Shown piece by piece: positions 9,691-18,209 of a stretch of 64,000 nucleotides of DNA. The notes under the pieces are model-generated. The model had not been told where the DNA came from and ran no database searches. It saw only the letters and a program-made list of their open reading frames with translations. This DNA is from an uncultured Croceitalea sp. GTDB taxonomy: Bacteria > Bacteroidota > Bacteroidia > Flavobacteriales > Flavobacteriaceae. Both the position numbers and the translations under genes were made by a program. The stretch's first letter is position 1, and each line of letters begins with the position of its first letter. The stretch spans positions 1-64,000 of the forward strand of contig CANNDD010000008.1 in the NCBI GenBank assembly GCA_947503285.1, in the 5' to 3' direction.

Positions 9691-11019
9691 ATGGAAACTA
9701 TAGTAATTATTGTCTTTTTGGCTGGATATTTGGCCATAACCTTAGAGCACAATCTAAAAATAGATAAGCTTATTCCAGCCTTGGCCATGATGGCTATTTT
9801 GTGGGCAATTATTGCCTTGACCCATATGGATGTTTTTGAGGTCAATGCGGAATTGAAAAAGTTGGAACCCACCCACATCGAGGAAATACTATTGCATCAT
9901 TTGGGCAAGACCGCTGAAATATTGGTCTTTCTGTTGGGTGCAATGACGATTGTAGAGATCATTGATTACTTTGATGGATTTGCAACGATTAAAGGTTATA
10001 TAAAAACCAGGAGCAAACGTCGACTACTTTGGATCTTTTCCATTTTAGCATTCATCCTTTCTGCGATTATCGATAACCTGACCGCCACTATTGTATTGAT
10101 TACCATATTACAAAAGGTAATCAAAGATCGTGAAACACGACTTTGGTTTGCGGGTCTGATTATTATCAATGCCAATGCGGGGGGGGCCTGGTCGCCAATT
10201 GGTGATGTTACTACCACGATGCTTTGGATAGCCGGAAAGGTCGAGGCCGGATCTTTGGTTTTGCGGGTTTTGGTACCTTCAATAGCCTGTATGGTGGTAC
10301 CAACGATCATTGCAAGTAGGTTTAAGGTTTTTAGTGGTGATGTGGATATTGATACAAATACGGAAGGTTCAAAATCAAAATATGGGCCTACCATGCTTTA
10401 CTTGGGTCTAGGGGCCATTGTTTTTGTTCCTTTTTTCAAAACGATTACACACTTGCCACCTTATGTGGGCATGATGCTTTCTTTGGCCATAGTAGCCACT
10501 TTTGCAGAAATCTATAGTAACGCCAAGTTTAACATTAGTTCTGCAATCGATGAAGACCATCACGAGTCTTCACACCATAGCCCCGTTCATTCGGCCTTGA
10601 CCAAAATTGAGCTCCCCAGCATCCTATTTTTCTTAGGGATCTTGCTGGCCGTTGCCGCCCTTGAGTCATTGGGGTTATTGTTCAACTATGCCGAAAGCTT
10701 GAACCAAGCCATACCGCAGACCGATATTGTGGTCATGTTATTGGGTATAGGTTCTGCGGTAATCGACAATGTACCATTGGTGGCCGCAAGTATCGGCATG
10801 TTTTCTGAAGGTGGGGATAATCCCCTTTGGCATTTTATCGCCTATTCGGCCGGTACAGGGGGTAGTATGTTGATTATTGGCTCTGCTGCCGGTGTGGTTG
10901 CCATGGGTATGGAGAAAATTGATTTTTTCTGGTATTTGAAGAAAATCGCTTGGCTGGCATTTATAGGTTTTGTAGCTGGCGCATTGGTATTTATTGCAAT
11001 GCGCGATTTTGTACTTTAA
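9691..11019 (+). CDS. nhaD: NhaD-type Na+/H+ antiporter
   Basis: 442 residues with about ten to twelve hydrophobic segments, of the ion transporter superfamily. The stretch GGAWSPIGDVTTTMLW near residue 165 is typical of NhaD, as is the later SAVIDNVPLVAAS. It should expel Na+ (or Li+) in exchange for protons at the inner membrane, which suits a marine bacterium. A His-rich loop (DEDHHESSHH, about residues 289-298) lies between two membrane segments. The gene stands 56 bp upstream of exbB but there is no functional reason to link them. Confidence 0.9.
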   Translation: METIVIIVFLAGYLAITLEHNLKIDKLIPALAMMAILWAIIALTHMDVFEVNAELKKLEPTHIEEILLHHLGKTAEILVFLLGAMTIVEIIDYFDGFATIKGYIKTRSKRRLLWIFSILAFILSAIIDNLTATIVLITILQKVIKDRETRLWFAGLIIINANAGGAWSPIGDVTTTMLWIAGKVEAGSLVLRVLVPSIACMVVPTIIASRFKVFSGDVDIDTNTEGSKSKYGPTMLYLGLGAIVFVPFFKTITHLPPYVGMMLSLAIVATFAEIYSNAKFNISSAIDEDHHESSHHSPVHSALTKIELPSILFFLGILLAVAALESLGLLFNYAESLNQAIPQTDIVVMLLGIGSAVIDNVPLVAASIGMFSEGGDNPLWHFIAYSAGTGGSMLIIGSAAGVVAMGMEKIDFFWYLKKIAWLAFIGFVAGALVFIAMRDFVL

Positions 11020-11075
11020 ACATAATTTTATGGAGAATTCCCCGTTATAAGGTCAATTAAAATTGGGGACAACTT

Positions 11076-11768
11076 ATGATATTATTCCAAGACCAGGCGT
11101 CTGATGAGAATTTAACAGATGCTATCTCAGAAGAAAAGACACTATCCGTAATTGATTTGATCTTAAATGGAGGTGCGGCCAGTACTATTATTGTTATCGT
11201 ACTTTTTGTACTTCTCTTTGTGGCACTCTATATCTATTTCGAAAGAACCTTTGCTATCAGTGCGGCTTCAAAAATCGATAAGAATTTTATGAATCAAATT
11301 CGTGACCATGTCATGAATGGTAAATTAGAAGCGGCCAAACTGCTATGTGCGCAAACAGATTCTCCGGTAGCGCGATTGACCGAAAAAGGTGTCTCTAGAA
11401 TCGGAAAGCCTTTAGATGATATCAATACTGCCATTGAAAACGCGGGTACCTTAGAGGTATACAAACTGGAAAAGAATGTCAATATCTTGGCAACCGTAGC
11501 TGGTGCTGCTCCCATGATAGGTTTTCTAGGGACTGTAATTGGTATGATTTTAGCCTTTCATCAAATGGCCAGTAGTGGTGGTCAAGCTGAAATGGGGTCA
11601 CTGGCCTCAGGTATTTACACTGCGATGACCACGACGGTAGCCGGTTTGATTGTTGGTATTATTGCTTATATCGGTTATAATCATTTGGTAAACAGAACGG
11701 ATAAGGTAGTCCATAAAATGGAGGCTAACGCGGTGGAATTTTTAGATTTGTTGAACGAGCCTATATAG
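11076..11768 (+). CDS. exbB: MotA/TolQ/ExbB proton channel protein
   Basis: 230 residues. A membrane segment (about 32-52) is followed by a cytoplasmic loop and two further segments (about 135-160 and 185-208). The region with GAAPMIGFLGTVIGMI is the family signature. It forms the proton channel that energises TonB together with ExbD. First gene of the exbB-exbD-tonB-folC group, 10 bp before exbD. TolQ is the alternative, but the following TonB-like gene favours ExbB. Confidence 0.9.
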   Translation: MILFQDQASDENLTDAISEEKTLSVIDLILNGGAASTIIVIVLFVLLFVALYIYFERTFAISAASKIDKNFMNQIRDHVMNGKLEAAKLLCAQTDSPVARLTEKGVSRIGKPLDDINTAIENAGTLEVYKLEKNVNILATVAGAAPMIGFLGTVIGMILAFHQMASSGGQAEMGSLASGIYTAMTTTVAGLIVGIIAYIGYNHLVNRTDKVVHKMEANAVEFLDLLNEPI

Positions 11769-11778
11769 ACTGACTAGA

Positions 11779-12165
11779 ATGAAATTGAAAGGAAGAAATA
11801 AGGTTAGTCCTGATTTTAGCATGTCTTCGATGACGGATATTGTTTTTCTGCTGTTGGTCTTTTTTATGTTGACGGCTAATGCACCTAATGCATTGGATTT
11901 GTTACTGCCTAAGGCGAAAGGGAAATCAACGAATACCCAAAACGTTTCGGTCACGATTGATAAAAACTTAAAATACTACGTTAATAATGAACAGATTAAC
12001 GGGGAATACATTGAAATTGAACTAAAAAAAGCACTTGAAGGTCAAGAAAAACCAACTATAATCCTGAGGGCGGAAGAAAGCGTTGCCATTAAAGAAGCGG
12101 TCAATGTTATGGATATCGCCAATCGAAATAATTATAAGGTAATTTTGGCCGTGCGACCGAAATAA
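11779..12165 (+). CDS. exbD: ExbD/TolR-type biopolymer transporter
   Basis: 128 residues with one N-terminal membrane segment (about 17-36). The conserved aspartate of ExbD/TolR stands at its start in SSMTDIVFLLLVFFML. A periplasmic domain follows. It partners ExbB in coupling the proton gradient to TonB. Its stop overlaps the start of the next gene by one base (TAATG). Confidence 0.9.
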   Translation: MKLKGRNKVSPDFSMSSMTDIVFLLLVFFMLTANAPNALDLLLPKAKGKSTNTQNVSVTIDKNLKYYVNNEQINGEYIEIELKKALEGQEKPTIILRAEESVAIKEAVNVMDIANRNNYKVILAVRPK

Positions 12166-13073
12166 TGTCGTTTTTAGATACGAGACACAAGAAAAAATCC
12201 TTCACACTAACAACAGTCTTGTTGAGTGTACTTCTGTTATTACTTTTTTACATTGGCTTGACCTATTTAGATCCTCCAGAAGAAAATGGTATTGCCGTTA
12301 ATTTTGGTACTATGGACTTTGGTAGTGGAAATCAACAGCCCAAGAAAGAAATAAGGTCAGAACCCTTGGATATTCCAAAACCTCCGGTTGAACCAGAAAA
12401 AGTTCAAGAAAAAGTTGAAGAAGTGACCGAAGCTGTTAAGGAGCAACAAGTCACGGAAGAAGAATTACCTACTGAAAAGGTACTTACCCAAGAAAGTGAG
12501 GAATCCATTCGTATAAAACAACAAAAGGAGGCTCGACGAAAAGCGGAAGCGGTGGCAAAAAAAGCGGAAGCTGAAGCAGCACAAAGAGCACGTGAAAAAC
12601 GGGAGGCCGAAGAAAGGCTAAGGCAAGAGCAAGAGGCCAAAAAGAAAAAATTGGATGCGCTCATGGGGGGCATCGGTAAATCTGATGGCGAGGATTCTGG
12701 TAGTGAGGGTGATGATAACAGACAGGGTGATAAAGGAAGGCCCGATGGAAACCCATATGCTACAAGTTACTATGGGGCTCCGGGCAGTGGTGCCGGAACC
12801 GGGGGTTATGGATTGAATGGAAGATCATTGGTCAGTAAGGGTAAGGTGCAACAAGAATGTAATGAAGATGGTAGGGTAGTGGTACGAATAGTGGTGGATA
12901 GAAATGGAAAGGTAATCAAAGCGGTACCTGGAGTGAAAGGCACGACCAATAATGCACCTTGTTTACTTGAACCCGCCAGAAAAACGGCGTTTATGCATAA
13001 ATGGAACCTAGATTCCAATGCTCCCTCCCAACAGACCGGTTTTGTGGTGGTGAACTTCAAACTGGGGCAATAG
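12165..13073 (+). CDS. TonB-like energy transducer
   Basis: 302 residues. One N-terminal membrane segment (about 16-33) is followed by a Pro/Glu/Lys-rich linker and a coiled-coil-like charged stretch (about 110-165), then a Gly/Ser/Asp-rich part. The C-terminal domain holds GRVVVRIVVDRNGKVIKA, a TonB C-terminal signature. It should span the periplasm and drive SusC-type receptors. It overlaps exbD by one base and folC by one base, so the genes are translationally coupled. Confidence 0.85.
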   Translation: MSFLDTRHKKKSFTLTTVLLSVLLLLLFYIGLTYLDPPEENGIAVNFGTMDFGSGNQQPKKEIRSEPLDIPKPPVEPEKVQEKVEEVTEAVKEQQVTEEELPTEKVLTQESEESIRIKQQKEARRKAEAVAKKAEAEAAQRAREKREAEERLRQEQEAKKKKLDALMGGIGKSDGEDSGSEGDDNRQGDKGRPDGNPYATSYYGAPGSGAGTGGYGLNGRSLVSKGKVQQECNEDGRVVVRIVVDRNGKVIKAVPGVKGTTNNAPCLLEPARKTAFMHKWNLDSNAPSQQTGFVVVNFKLGQ

Positions 13074-14284
13074 TGAACTATCAAGAGACTGTGGAATGGA
13101 TGTTTGCCCAACTTCCGATGTATCAGCAGAAAGGCCCTTCCGCTTTTAAAGATAAGCTTGATAACATTCAAGATTTCGCAAGGTATCTAGACCATCCTGA
13201 AAAGAAATTTAAAAGTATACATGTAGCAGGCACCAATGGCAAAGGTTCTAGTTGTCATATGTTGGCATCCGTATTACAGGAAGCCGGTTATAAAGTAGGC
13301 TTATATACTTCCCCACATTTGAAAGATTTTAGGGAACGTATTAAGATCAACGGAAAAAAAATCAAAAAGAAAGCCGTCACTTCGTTTGTTGGAAACCATA
13401 CGGGTTTTCTCGAACACCATCACCTTTCTTTTTTTGAAATGACGGTCGGTATGGCATTTGACCACTTTGCCAAAATGGAAGTAGATATTGCTGTAATTGA
13501 GGTCGGGCTTGGGGGAAGATTGGATTCTACGAATATTATCACCCCAGAAGTTTCATTGATAACCAATATTGGGTACGACCATATGCAAATGCTTGGTAAT
13601 ACCTTGGAAAAAATCGCTATGGAAAAGGCTGGAATCATTAAAAGGGGAGTCCCAGTAGTTATCAGTGAGCGACAATCAGAAACCGAGATGATATTCAAAC
13701 TGTTGGCACATCAAAAAAAGTCTAAAATTGTTTTTGCGAATGATTTTGAACATAAAGTCTACAAAACCGATTTGATCGGTAATTATCAAAAGAAAAATAT
13801 TAAAGGTGTACTAGGTTGTTTAAAGGAGCTTAAAGAGTTTGATATATCAGAAAAATCATTAAAAAAGGGCCTCAAGAATGTCGTCAAGAATACAGGTCTG
13901 TTGGGGAGATGGCAGGTATTGGAAACAAATCCCCTTACCGTATGTGATACCGCCCATAATAAAGAGGGCCTAACCCTAGTTCTAGATCAGTTGTCAAAAA
14001 AGAGGTATGCCAAATTACATATGGTGCTAGGTTTTGTAAATGACAAAGATTTAGGGAAGTTATTGCCGCTGTTCCCTAAGGATGCTCGGTATTATTTTGT
14101 GAAACCTAATGTTCCCCGTGGCTTTGATGCGAAAAAGCTACAGGTGTTGGCAGCAAATTACGGTTTAAAAGGAACCATACATGATACCGTAAAAAGAGGG
14201 TTTAAAAAGGCAAAACATGTTGCAAAAAAGGAAGACCTTATCTACGTGGGCGGTAGTACTTTTGTTGTTGCTGAAGTAGTTTAA
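13073..14284 (+). CDS. folC: Folylpolyglutamate synthase / dihydrofolate synthase
   Basis: The GTG at 13073 gives a 403-residue protein starting NYQETVEWMF, as in flavobacterial FolC. An in-frame ATG at 13001 lies inside tonB and adds only unrelated residues, so GTG is preferred. The P-loop GTNGKGS is at 53-59. The Mur-ligase-like central domain contains VIEVGLGGRLDSTN, and the C-terminal domain ends near VGGSTFVVAEV. It ligates glutamate to dihydropteroate and folates. Its start shares one base with the tonB stop (TAGTG). Confidence 0.93.
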   Translation: MNYQETVEWMFAQLPMYQQKGPSAFKDKLDNIQDFARYLDHPEKKFKSIHVAGTNGKGSSCHMLASVLQEAGYKVGLYTSPHLKDFRERIKINGKKIKKKAVTSFVGNHTGFLEHHHLSFFEMTVGMAFDHFAKMEVDIAVIEVGLGGRLDSTNIITPEVSLITNIGYDHMQMLGNTLEKIAMEKAGIIKRGVPVVISERQSETEMIFKLLAHQKKSKIVFANDFEHKVYKTDLIGNYQKKNIKGVLGCLKELKEFDISEKSLKKGLKNVVKNTGLLGRWQVLETNPLTVCDTAHNKEGLTLVLDQLSKKRYAKLHMVLGFVNDKDLGKLLPLFPKDARYYFVKPNVPRGFDAKKLQVLAANYGLKGTIHDTVKRGFKKAKHVAKKEDLIYVGGSTFVVAEVV

Positions 14285-14299
14285 TTTTTCTGATATTTA

Positions 14300-14332
14300 T
14301 TTGTGGGTAACGAAAAAATGATGCTATATTTG
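14300..14332 (+). promoter_or_regulatory. Promoter of tRNA-Val(TAC)
   Basis: TTTG (14300-14303) and TATATTTG (14325-14332) are separated by 21 bp. They match the Bacteroidota sigma-ABfr consensus TTTG and TAnnTTTG, and end 26 bp before the tRNA. Confidence 0.65.
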
Positions 14333-14358
14333 CACTCCTTATTTAAGATAAGGAATTA

Positions 14359-14433
14359 GGGCGCTTAGCTCAGTTGGTTCAGAGCACCTCGTTTACACCG
14401 AGGGGGTCGGGGGTTCGAATCCCTCAGCGCCCA
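14359..14433 (+). tRNA. tRNA-Val (anticodon TAC)
   Basis: A 75-nt cloverleaf: acceptor GGGCGCT/AGCGCCC, D-arm GCTCAGTTGGTTCAGAGC, anticodon stem CCTCG/CGAGG with loop TTTACAC, and T-arm GGGGGTTCGAATCCCTC. The discriminator is A and CCA is not encoded. The anticodon TAC reads valine codons. Confidence 0.95.
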
Positions 14434-15004
14434 CTTTTAGAGTTTAAAAACTAAGAAAACCCTATGCATTGTAAAGATGTGTAGGGTTCTTTGTTTTTTA
14501 GGATGTAGCACCAATAATTGAATTCGGTCTGTGGTGATTGGTAAGGTTTTTGTAAAATATTGACTGAATAAAAATAAAGTATACCGTGCTACAGTGATTT
14601 CGTATTTCACACTACGGGGTATTTCGGTCGATTTAGTATGAAAAACCATAAGGACTCGGTCGACATATTCCATAGGTTTCTGGATAGTGATGCTCAAAAG
14701 GGATGACAACACTACAAAAATCCATACTCGAATCACTCTTGATTGGTATAGGGCTTGCCTTTGAAAGACTTTATTGGGAATTGAAGCTAAATGAGAAATT
14801 ACTGAGAAGCATTTAGGGGAAATTACTTTTGGCGTCTAGCGAATTCCGTACTCATTTCAATTTAGATCATTAAACCTTGATATTCTTATTTTATGATGAG
14901 TGTGGCAAATAATAAAGCCCCATATCATTTAAGTATGCCCCATTTCGGTTTTATTGTAACAATGAATATATTAGAAGGTCTATTTAGTCAATATAAATGA
15001 TCAA
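14434..15004. other. Gene-poor stretch after tRNA-Val
   Basis: 571 bases without an intact gene. The only coding signal noticed is a probable decayed GIY-YIG nuclease at 14650-14820. A 99-codon minus-strand reading frame (14437-14736) has no convincing composition and is not called. The last 100 bp should contain the promoter of the following AraC-type gene, but no clear TAnnTTTG box was found. Confidence 0.5.
14650..14820 (+). pseudogene. Decayed GIY-YIG nuclease-like remnant
   Basis: In the frame starting at 14666 the translation reads YSIGFWIVMLKRDDN and then HTRITLDWY before a stop at 14762. This recalls the YYIGFT...RLKRHN...T...DW core of small GIY-YIG endonucleases. In the next frame, AFERLYWELKLNEKLL could be the worn C-terminal ALKREKEIK region. 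Small GIY-YIG genes often stand directly behind tRNA or rRNA genes in Flavobacteriaceae. The resemblance is judged by eye and the remnant is not functional. Confidence 0.33.
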
Positions 15005-15994
15005 ATGATAGAAGTATCTTATAAAATCAACCATACTGACATAATGGCCACGGATGTCGCAAATGCACTTGGACTAGAACCAACAAAACCAAAATTTGAA
15101 GCTGTTAATGAACACATAAATGCAAGTGTGGAATTTTACAAGCTGAACGAAAACTTATCAATTCAGCTTAGTAAATTTCAACAAAAGAAACCAATCAAGA
15201 TAAAACGGCTTGGCACTGACAATGACAATCTACTTATTCTGGACTTCCACCTATCGGGTACTGCAAAACTAAATGTGACGGATGATAGAATTGACGGGAT
15301 TACAAACGGCCTTACCCACGGTGCCTATTTTGCAAACGCTGGCGTTGAATCTTATGCGGTTTTCCCTTCTGGATTTTACAACCAACAGTTTCATATCGTT
15401 TTGGACAAAAAGTGGATGGCCGATTTCTTTTCAGATGAAATAAAGTATATCACTGAAATGATTGGAAAGGCCAGCCCATTTTTTATGTATGAACGATTGA
15501 ACAGCAGTATTACCGTTCTCTTACTATCCCTATTCAAATCTGATTTTGAAAATAGTTTCCGTAAATCATTCCTACACGGAAAGACACTACAATTATTGTC
15601 ATTGTTTTTTGGAAAACTGCAAAATCGGAGAGAGCATTTGCAACTAGGGGTTTCAAATTACGATGATGTATCGCGGCTGTTTGAACTAATGATTTATGTA
15701 GATGAACATTTAGGCGAAGATTTAAATGTATCCTTCCTGACTGAAAAAGTCGGGTTCAGTGAAAGCAAGTTGCAAACACTTTGCAAGGCGGTCTACGGTA
15801 AAAGTCTTTCAAAGGAAATTACCGAACGAAGGATGTTAAAGGCATTGGATTTATTTGAAAAGAATGAGAATTCGGTTTCTGCCGTTGGTTACAAATTGGG
15901 TTATACTAATCTAAGTCATTTTTCAAATGCTTTTAGGAAGGTACATGGGTTTCTTCCATCAGAATATATCTCGAAAAAAACGGACATGGAATGA
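15005..15994 (+). CDS. AraC-family transcriptional regulator (soluble)
   Basis: 329 residues. An N-terminal ligand- or dimer-type domain (about 1-215) has no recognised motif. The C-terminal double helix-turn-helix of the AraC family covers about 225-325, with VSFLTEKVGFSESKLQTLCKAVYG as first helix pair and VGYKLGYTNLSHFSNAFRKVHG as second. No membrane segment is present. Its stop overlaps the start of the next regulator gene (ATGA), so both are made together. Its likely targets are the hydrolase genes downstream, by position only. Confidence 0.85.
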   Translation: MIEVSYKINHTDIMATDVANALGLEPTKPKFEAVNEHINASVEFYKLNENLSIQLSKFQQKKPIKIKRLGTDNDNLLILDFHLSGTAKLNVTDDRIDGITNGLTHGAYFANAGVESYAVFPSGFYNQQFHIVLDKKWMADFFSDEIKYITEMIGKASPFFMYERLNSSITVLLLSLFKSDFENSFRKSFLHGKTLQLLSLFFGKLQNRREHLQLGVSNYDDVSRLFELMIYVDEHLGEDLNVSFLTEKVGFSESKLQTLCKAVYGKSLSKEITERRMLKALDLFEKNENSVSAVGYKLGYTNLSHFSNAFRKVHGFLPSEYISKKTDME

Positions 15995-17025
15995 ACGAAA
16001 CACTTCTTTTTATTTTCATGCTTATCGGTCTTGTCAACGGCCTATTAATAGGTTTCTTTCTGTTGTTAAAGAAAAAAAGTCCACTCAGTTTAAGATGGGT
16101 GGCCTTAGCAACTATTTTGTTTTGCTTGACTAAAGTAAAAGAGTTTTTATTCGTTTTCGGTGCAAGAATGAATGTTCGCACTTCAATTGAGGATTTTTTT
16201 CAATTTACTTTTTTGATCCCGCCACTATTGCTCTATTCCGTAAAAGGTATGACAGATCCTCCAGGCCGTCTAAATTATTGGTTACTTACGCCTGGTTTTG
16301 TGCTGTTATTCATCATTTTACCCTTGTTGGTATTGAGGGTCATTCCACAAAATGGATGGTTAAATGCATATTTACCCATAATCGTTGATACCATAACTTT
16401 CTTGTGGCTAATCTCGATTTATATCAAATATAAAAAAGAGGTAAGAGTAAAACTTGAAGTATACTTACCCCTATACATGTTTACAATCATATTTGGAATG
16501 TTATTTATATCAAGGATAGCTCAAATAATTTTCATGAATCTTCATGAATGGGGGGTAGCGGATAAATATCAATGGTGGTTTTATTTTAGGCTTATTCTAA
16601 CAAGCGTTTTGGTATATCTATTGTCAATAGCGTTGGTATTTGTTTTCTTTAAAAGGAAAAAAATACTTGCCGGTTCAACTAAAATATATGATTTACTGGA
16701 CGAAGTTATTTTAAGACAACTTGAAGACGATGAGTTCTATTTGAAAAATGATATAACACTTGAACATGTAGCCGTACGTTATGGGGTTAGTTCCAAAGCA
16801 CTTTCAATTGCAATAAAGCATTATAAGGGAATAGGGTATAATGATTATATGAATAACCTTAGAATTGATTATTTCGTACGAGCTCTTGATAGTGAAAAAT
16901 TACGGTCAATGACTATTTATGGTCTTGCTGAAGCCGCTGGTTTTAAATCTAAGGCAACCTTTATTAGAGCGTTTAAAAAGCGATTTAAGTCTACCCCATC
17001 AGAGTATATCAAAAAGCATATTTAA
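15991..17025 (+). CDS. Membrane-bound AraC-type regulator
   Basis: 344 residues. The first 220 hold about six or seven hydrophobic segments (about 4-24, 36-54, 68-84, 96-116, 125-143, 158-180, 197-222). They are followed by an AraC-type DNA-binding domain (about 245-344) with LEHVAVRYGVSSKALSIAIK and YGLAEAAGFKSKATFIRAFK. Such proteins couple a membrane sensor to a cytoplasmic HTH domain and are frequent in Flavobacteriaceae. The start overlaps the stop of the soluble AraC gene by four bases, suggesting a regulator pair. The sensed signal is unknown. Confidence 0.85.
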   Translation: MNETLLFIFMLIGLVNGLLIGFFLLLKKKSPLSLRWVALATILFCLTKVKEFLFVFGARMNVRTSIEDFFQFTFLIPPLLLYSVKGMTDPPGRLNYWLLTPGFVLLFIILPLLVLRVIPQNGWLNAYLPIIVDTITFLWLISIYIKYKKEVRVKLEVYLPLYMFTIIFGMLFISRIAQIIFMNLHEWGVADKYQWWFYFRLILTSVLVYLLSIALVFVFFKRKKILAGSTKIYDLLDEVILRQLEDDEFYLKNDITLEHVAVRYGVSSKALSIAIKHYKGIGYNDYMNNLRIDYFVRALDSEKLRSMTIYGLAEAAGFKSKATFIRAFKKRFKSTPSEYIKKHI

Positions 17026-17321
17026 GTAGCAAATTACGAATTTGAGACTAATTCGGAATATTTGAATAAGGTATTAAGGGATATTGTCGAAATATTTGTC
17101 AACGCAATACTATCAAAATAACAAGCATACGTATAAAAAGACCTTTTTATTTAAGCCTTAAGTAGTTTCATTCCATAACTCTAAGACCCTATCAATAGCG
17201 TTTTACGGTTTTGGGGTATTATATAACGTTTTTGGAATGTATTGATATCTAATCAAATTTTATTATTGTATTCCGTTTTCACCAAAAGAGCCATTGCAAA
17301 TAAGTAAGCGATAATCAGCGA
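17026..17321. other. AT-rich intergenic region
   Basis: Nearly 300 bases between the AraC pair and the SAP-domain gene. No open frame, hairpin terminator or clear promoter box could be supported. Confidence 0.4.
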
Positions 17322-17918
17322 ATGAGTAGACCAAATTTTGAAGACATAAAAACAGGAGCTGAATTTAAACGCTGGTACTGGCTCAAAGAAGAGTTGGTGG
17401 ATATTTGTAAACGTTCCAACCTTACATATTCAGGTGGCAAGTTTGACCTACAAGATAGAATTGCCCATGCGCTAGACAATAATGGGGAATTGCTTGAAAA
17501 ATCAACTACAAAGAAGACTTCAAAATTCAATTGGGCAAAAGCCAACCTAACCCCAGGGACTATCATAACTGATAATATCACCTTTGGTCCCAATTTCAGG
17601 AGATTTATGAAAGTTCATATCGGCAAGAGGTTTTCCTGTCACAGCGATTTTATGGATTGGGTCAAGGGAAATCCCGGTAAAACCTTACAAAATGCCGTTG
17701 AGCATTGGTATTTGCTAGAAGACAGAAAGAATGATCCTGATTTCAAGCGCAAAATAGCTGGTCATAATATGTATGCGCAATATACAAGGGATTTTTTGAA
17801 AGACAATCCAGGAAAAACTATTAAAGATGCCAAAGAATATTGGCTATTGAAACGAAGGCTACCTACTGAGACCGGGTTTGTAAAATATGAACCTAATGAC
17901 CTTAAAATTAAGCTTTAA
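17322..17918 (+). CDS. SAP-domain / DUF6434 protein
   Basis: 198 residues. The first 55 contain a SAP-like helix-extended loop-helix (WYWLKEELVDICKRSNLTYS and GGKFDLQDRI), a putative nucleic-acid-binding module. The central part with FNWAKANLTPGTIITDN and FGPNFRRFM fits DUF6434. The C-terminal half contains two similar units, NPGKTLQNAVEHWYLL and NPGKTIKDAKEYWLLK, an internal repeat. The protein appears cytoplasmic. Its cellular role is unknown. Confidence 0.75.
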   Translation: MSRPNFEDIKTGAEFKRWYWLKEELVDICKRSNLTYSGGKFDLQDRIAHALDNNGELLEKSTTKKTSKFNWAKANLTPGTIITDNITFGPNFRRFMKVHIGKRFSCHSDFMDWVKGNPGKTLQNAVEHWYLLEDRKNDPDFKRKIAGHNMYAQYTRDFLKDNPGKTIKDAKEYWLLKRRLPTETGFVKYEPNDLKIKL

Positions 17919-17944
17919 AACAACTAAATCATCAATCAAAATCA

Positions 17945-18160
17945 ATGAAAAAATTACCCTTCTCAAAAATCATAGTCTTTGCGCTGATGGAATCTATTAT
18001 CGCACAAGTCCCGAACATGGAGGAATACAATGACCATTTATAGTACTGCGAGATGGCTTATTTTGGCAAGTACAAGCTGAATAAATGAAACACTGAGGTA
18101 TGAAGTGTGATTGACCAGAAAACCATATAGCAAAAAAAGTATAGATGGGGCATAAAATGG
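17945..18160 (+). pseudogene. Decayed secreted-protein gene, family unknown
   Basis: A frame from ATG 17945 reads as a signal-peptide-like start (MKKLPFSKIIVFALMESIIA) followed by QVPNMEEYNDHL and a stop. The next frames continue with sensible fragments such as CEMAYFGKYKLN and SVIDQKTI, interrupted by stops. This looks like a small gene broken by several mutations. I could not assign a family. Confidence 0.3.
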
Positions 18161-18209
18161 TTTGCCCACCAGACATTTGAAAACAGATTTTAATGAAATT
18201 TTAAGGAAA

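Noticed and set aside
14437-14736. 99-codon minus-strand reading frame behind tRNA-Val
   Set aside because: No recognisable motif, and it overlaps the probable GIY-YIG remnant on the other strand.
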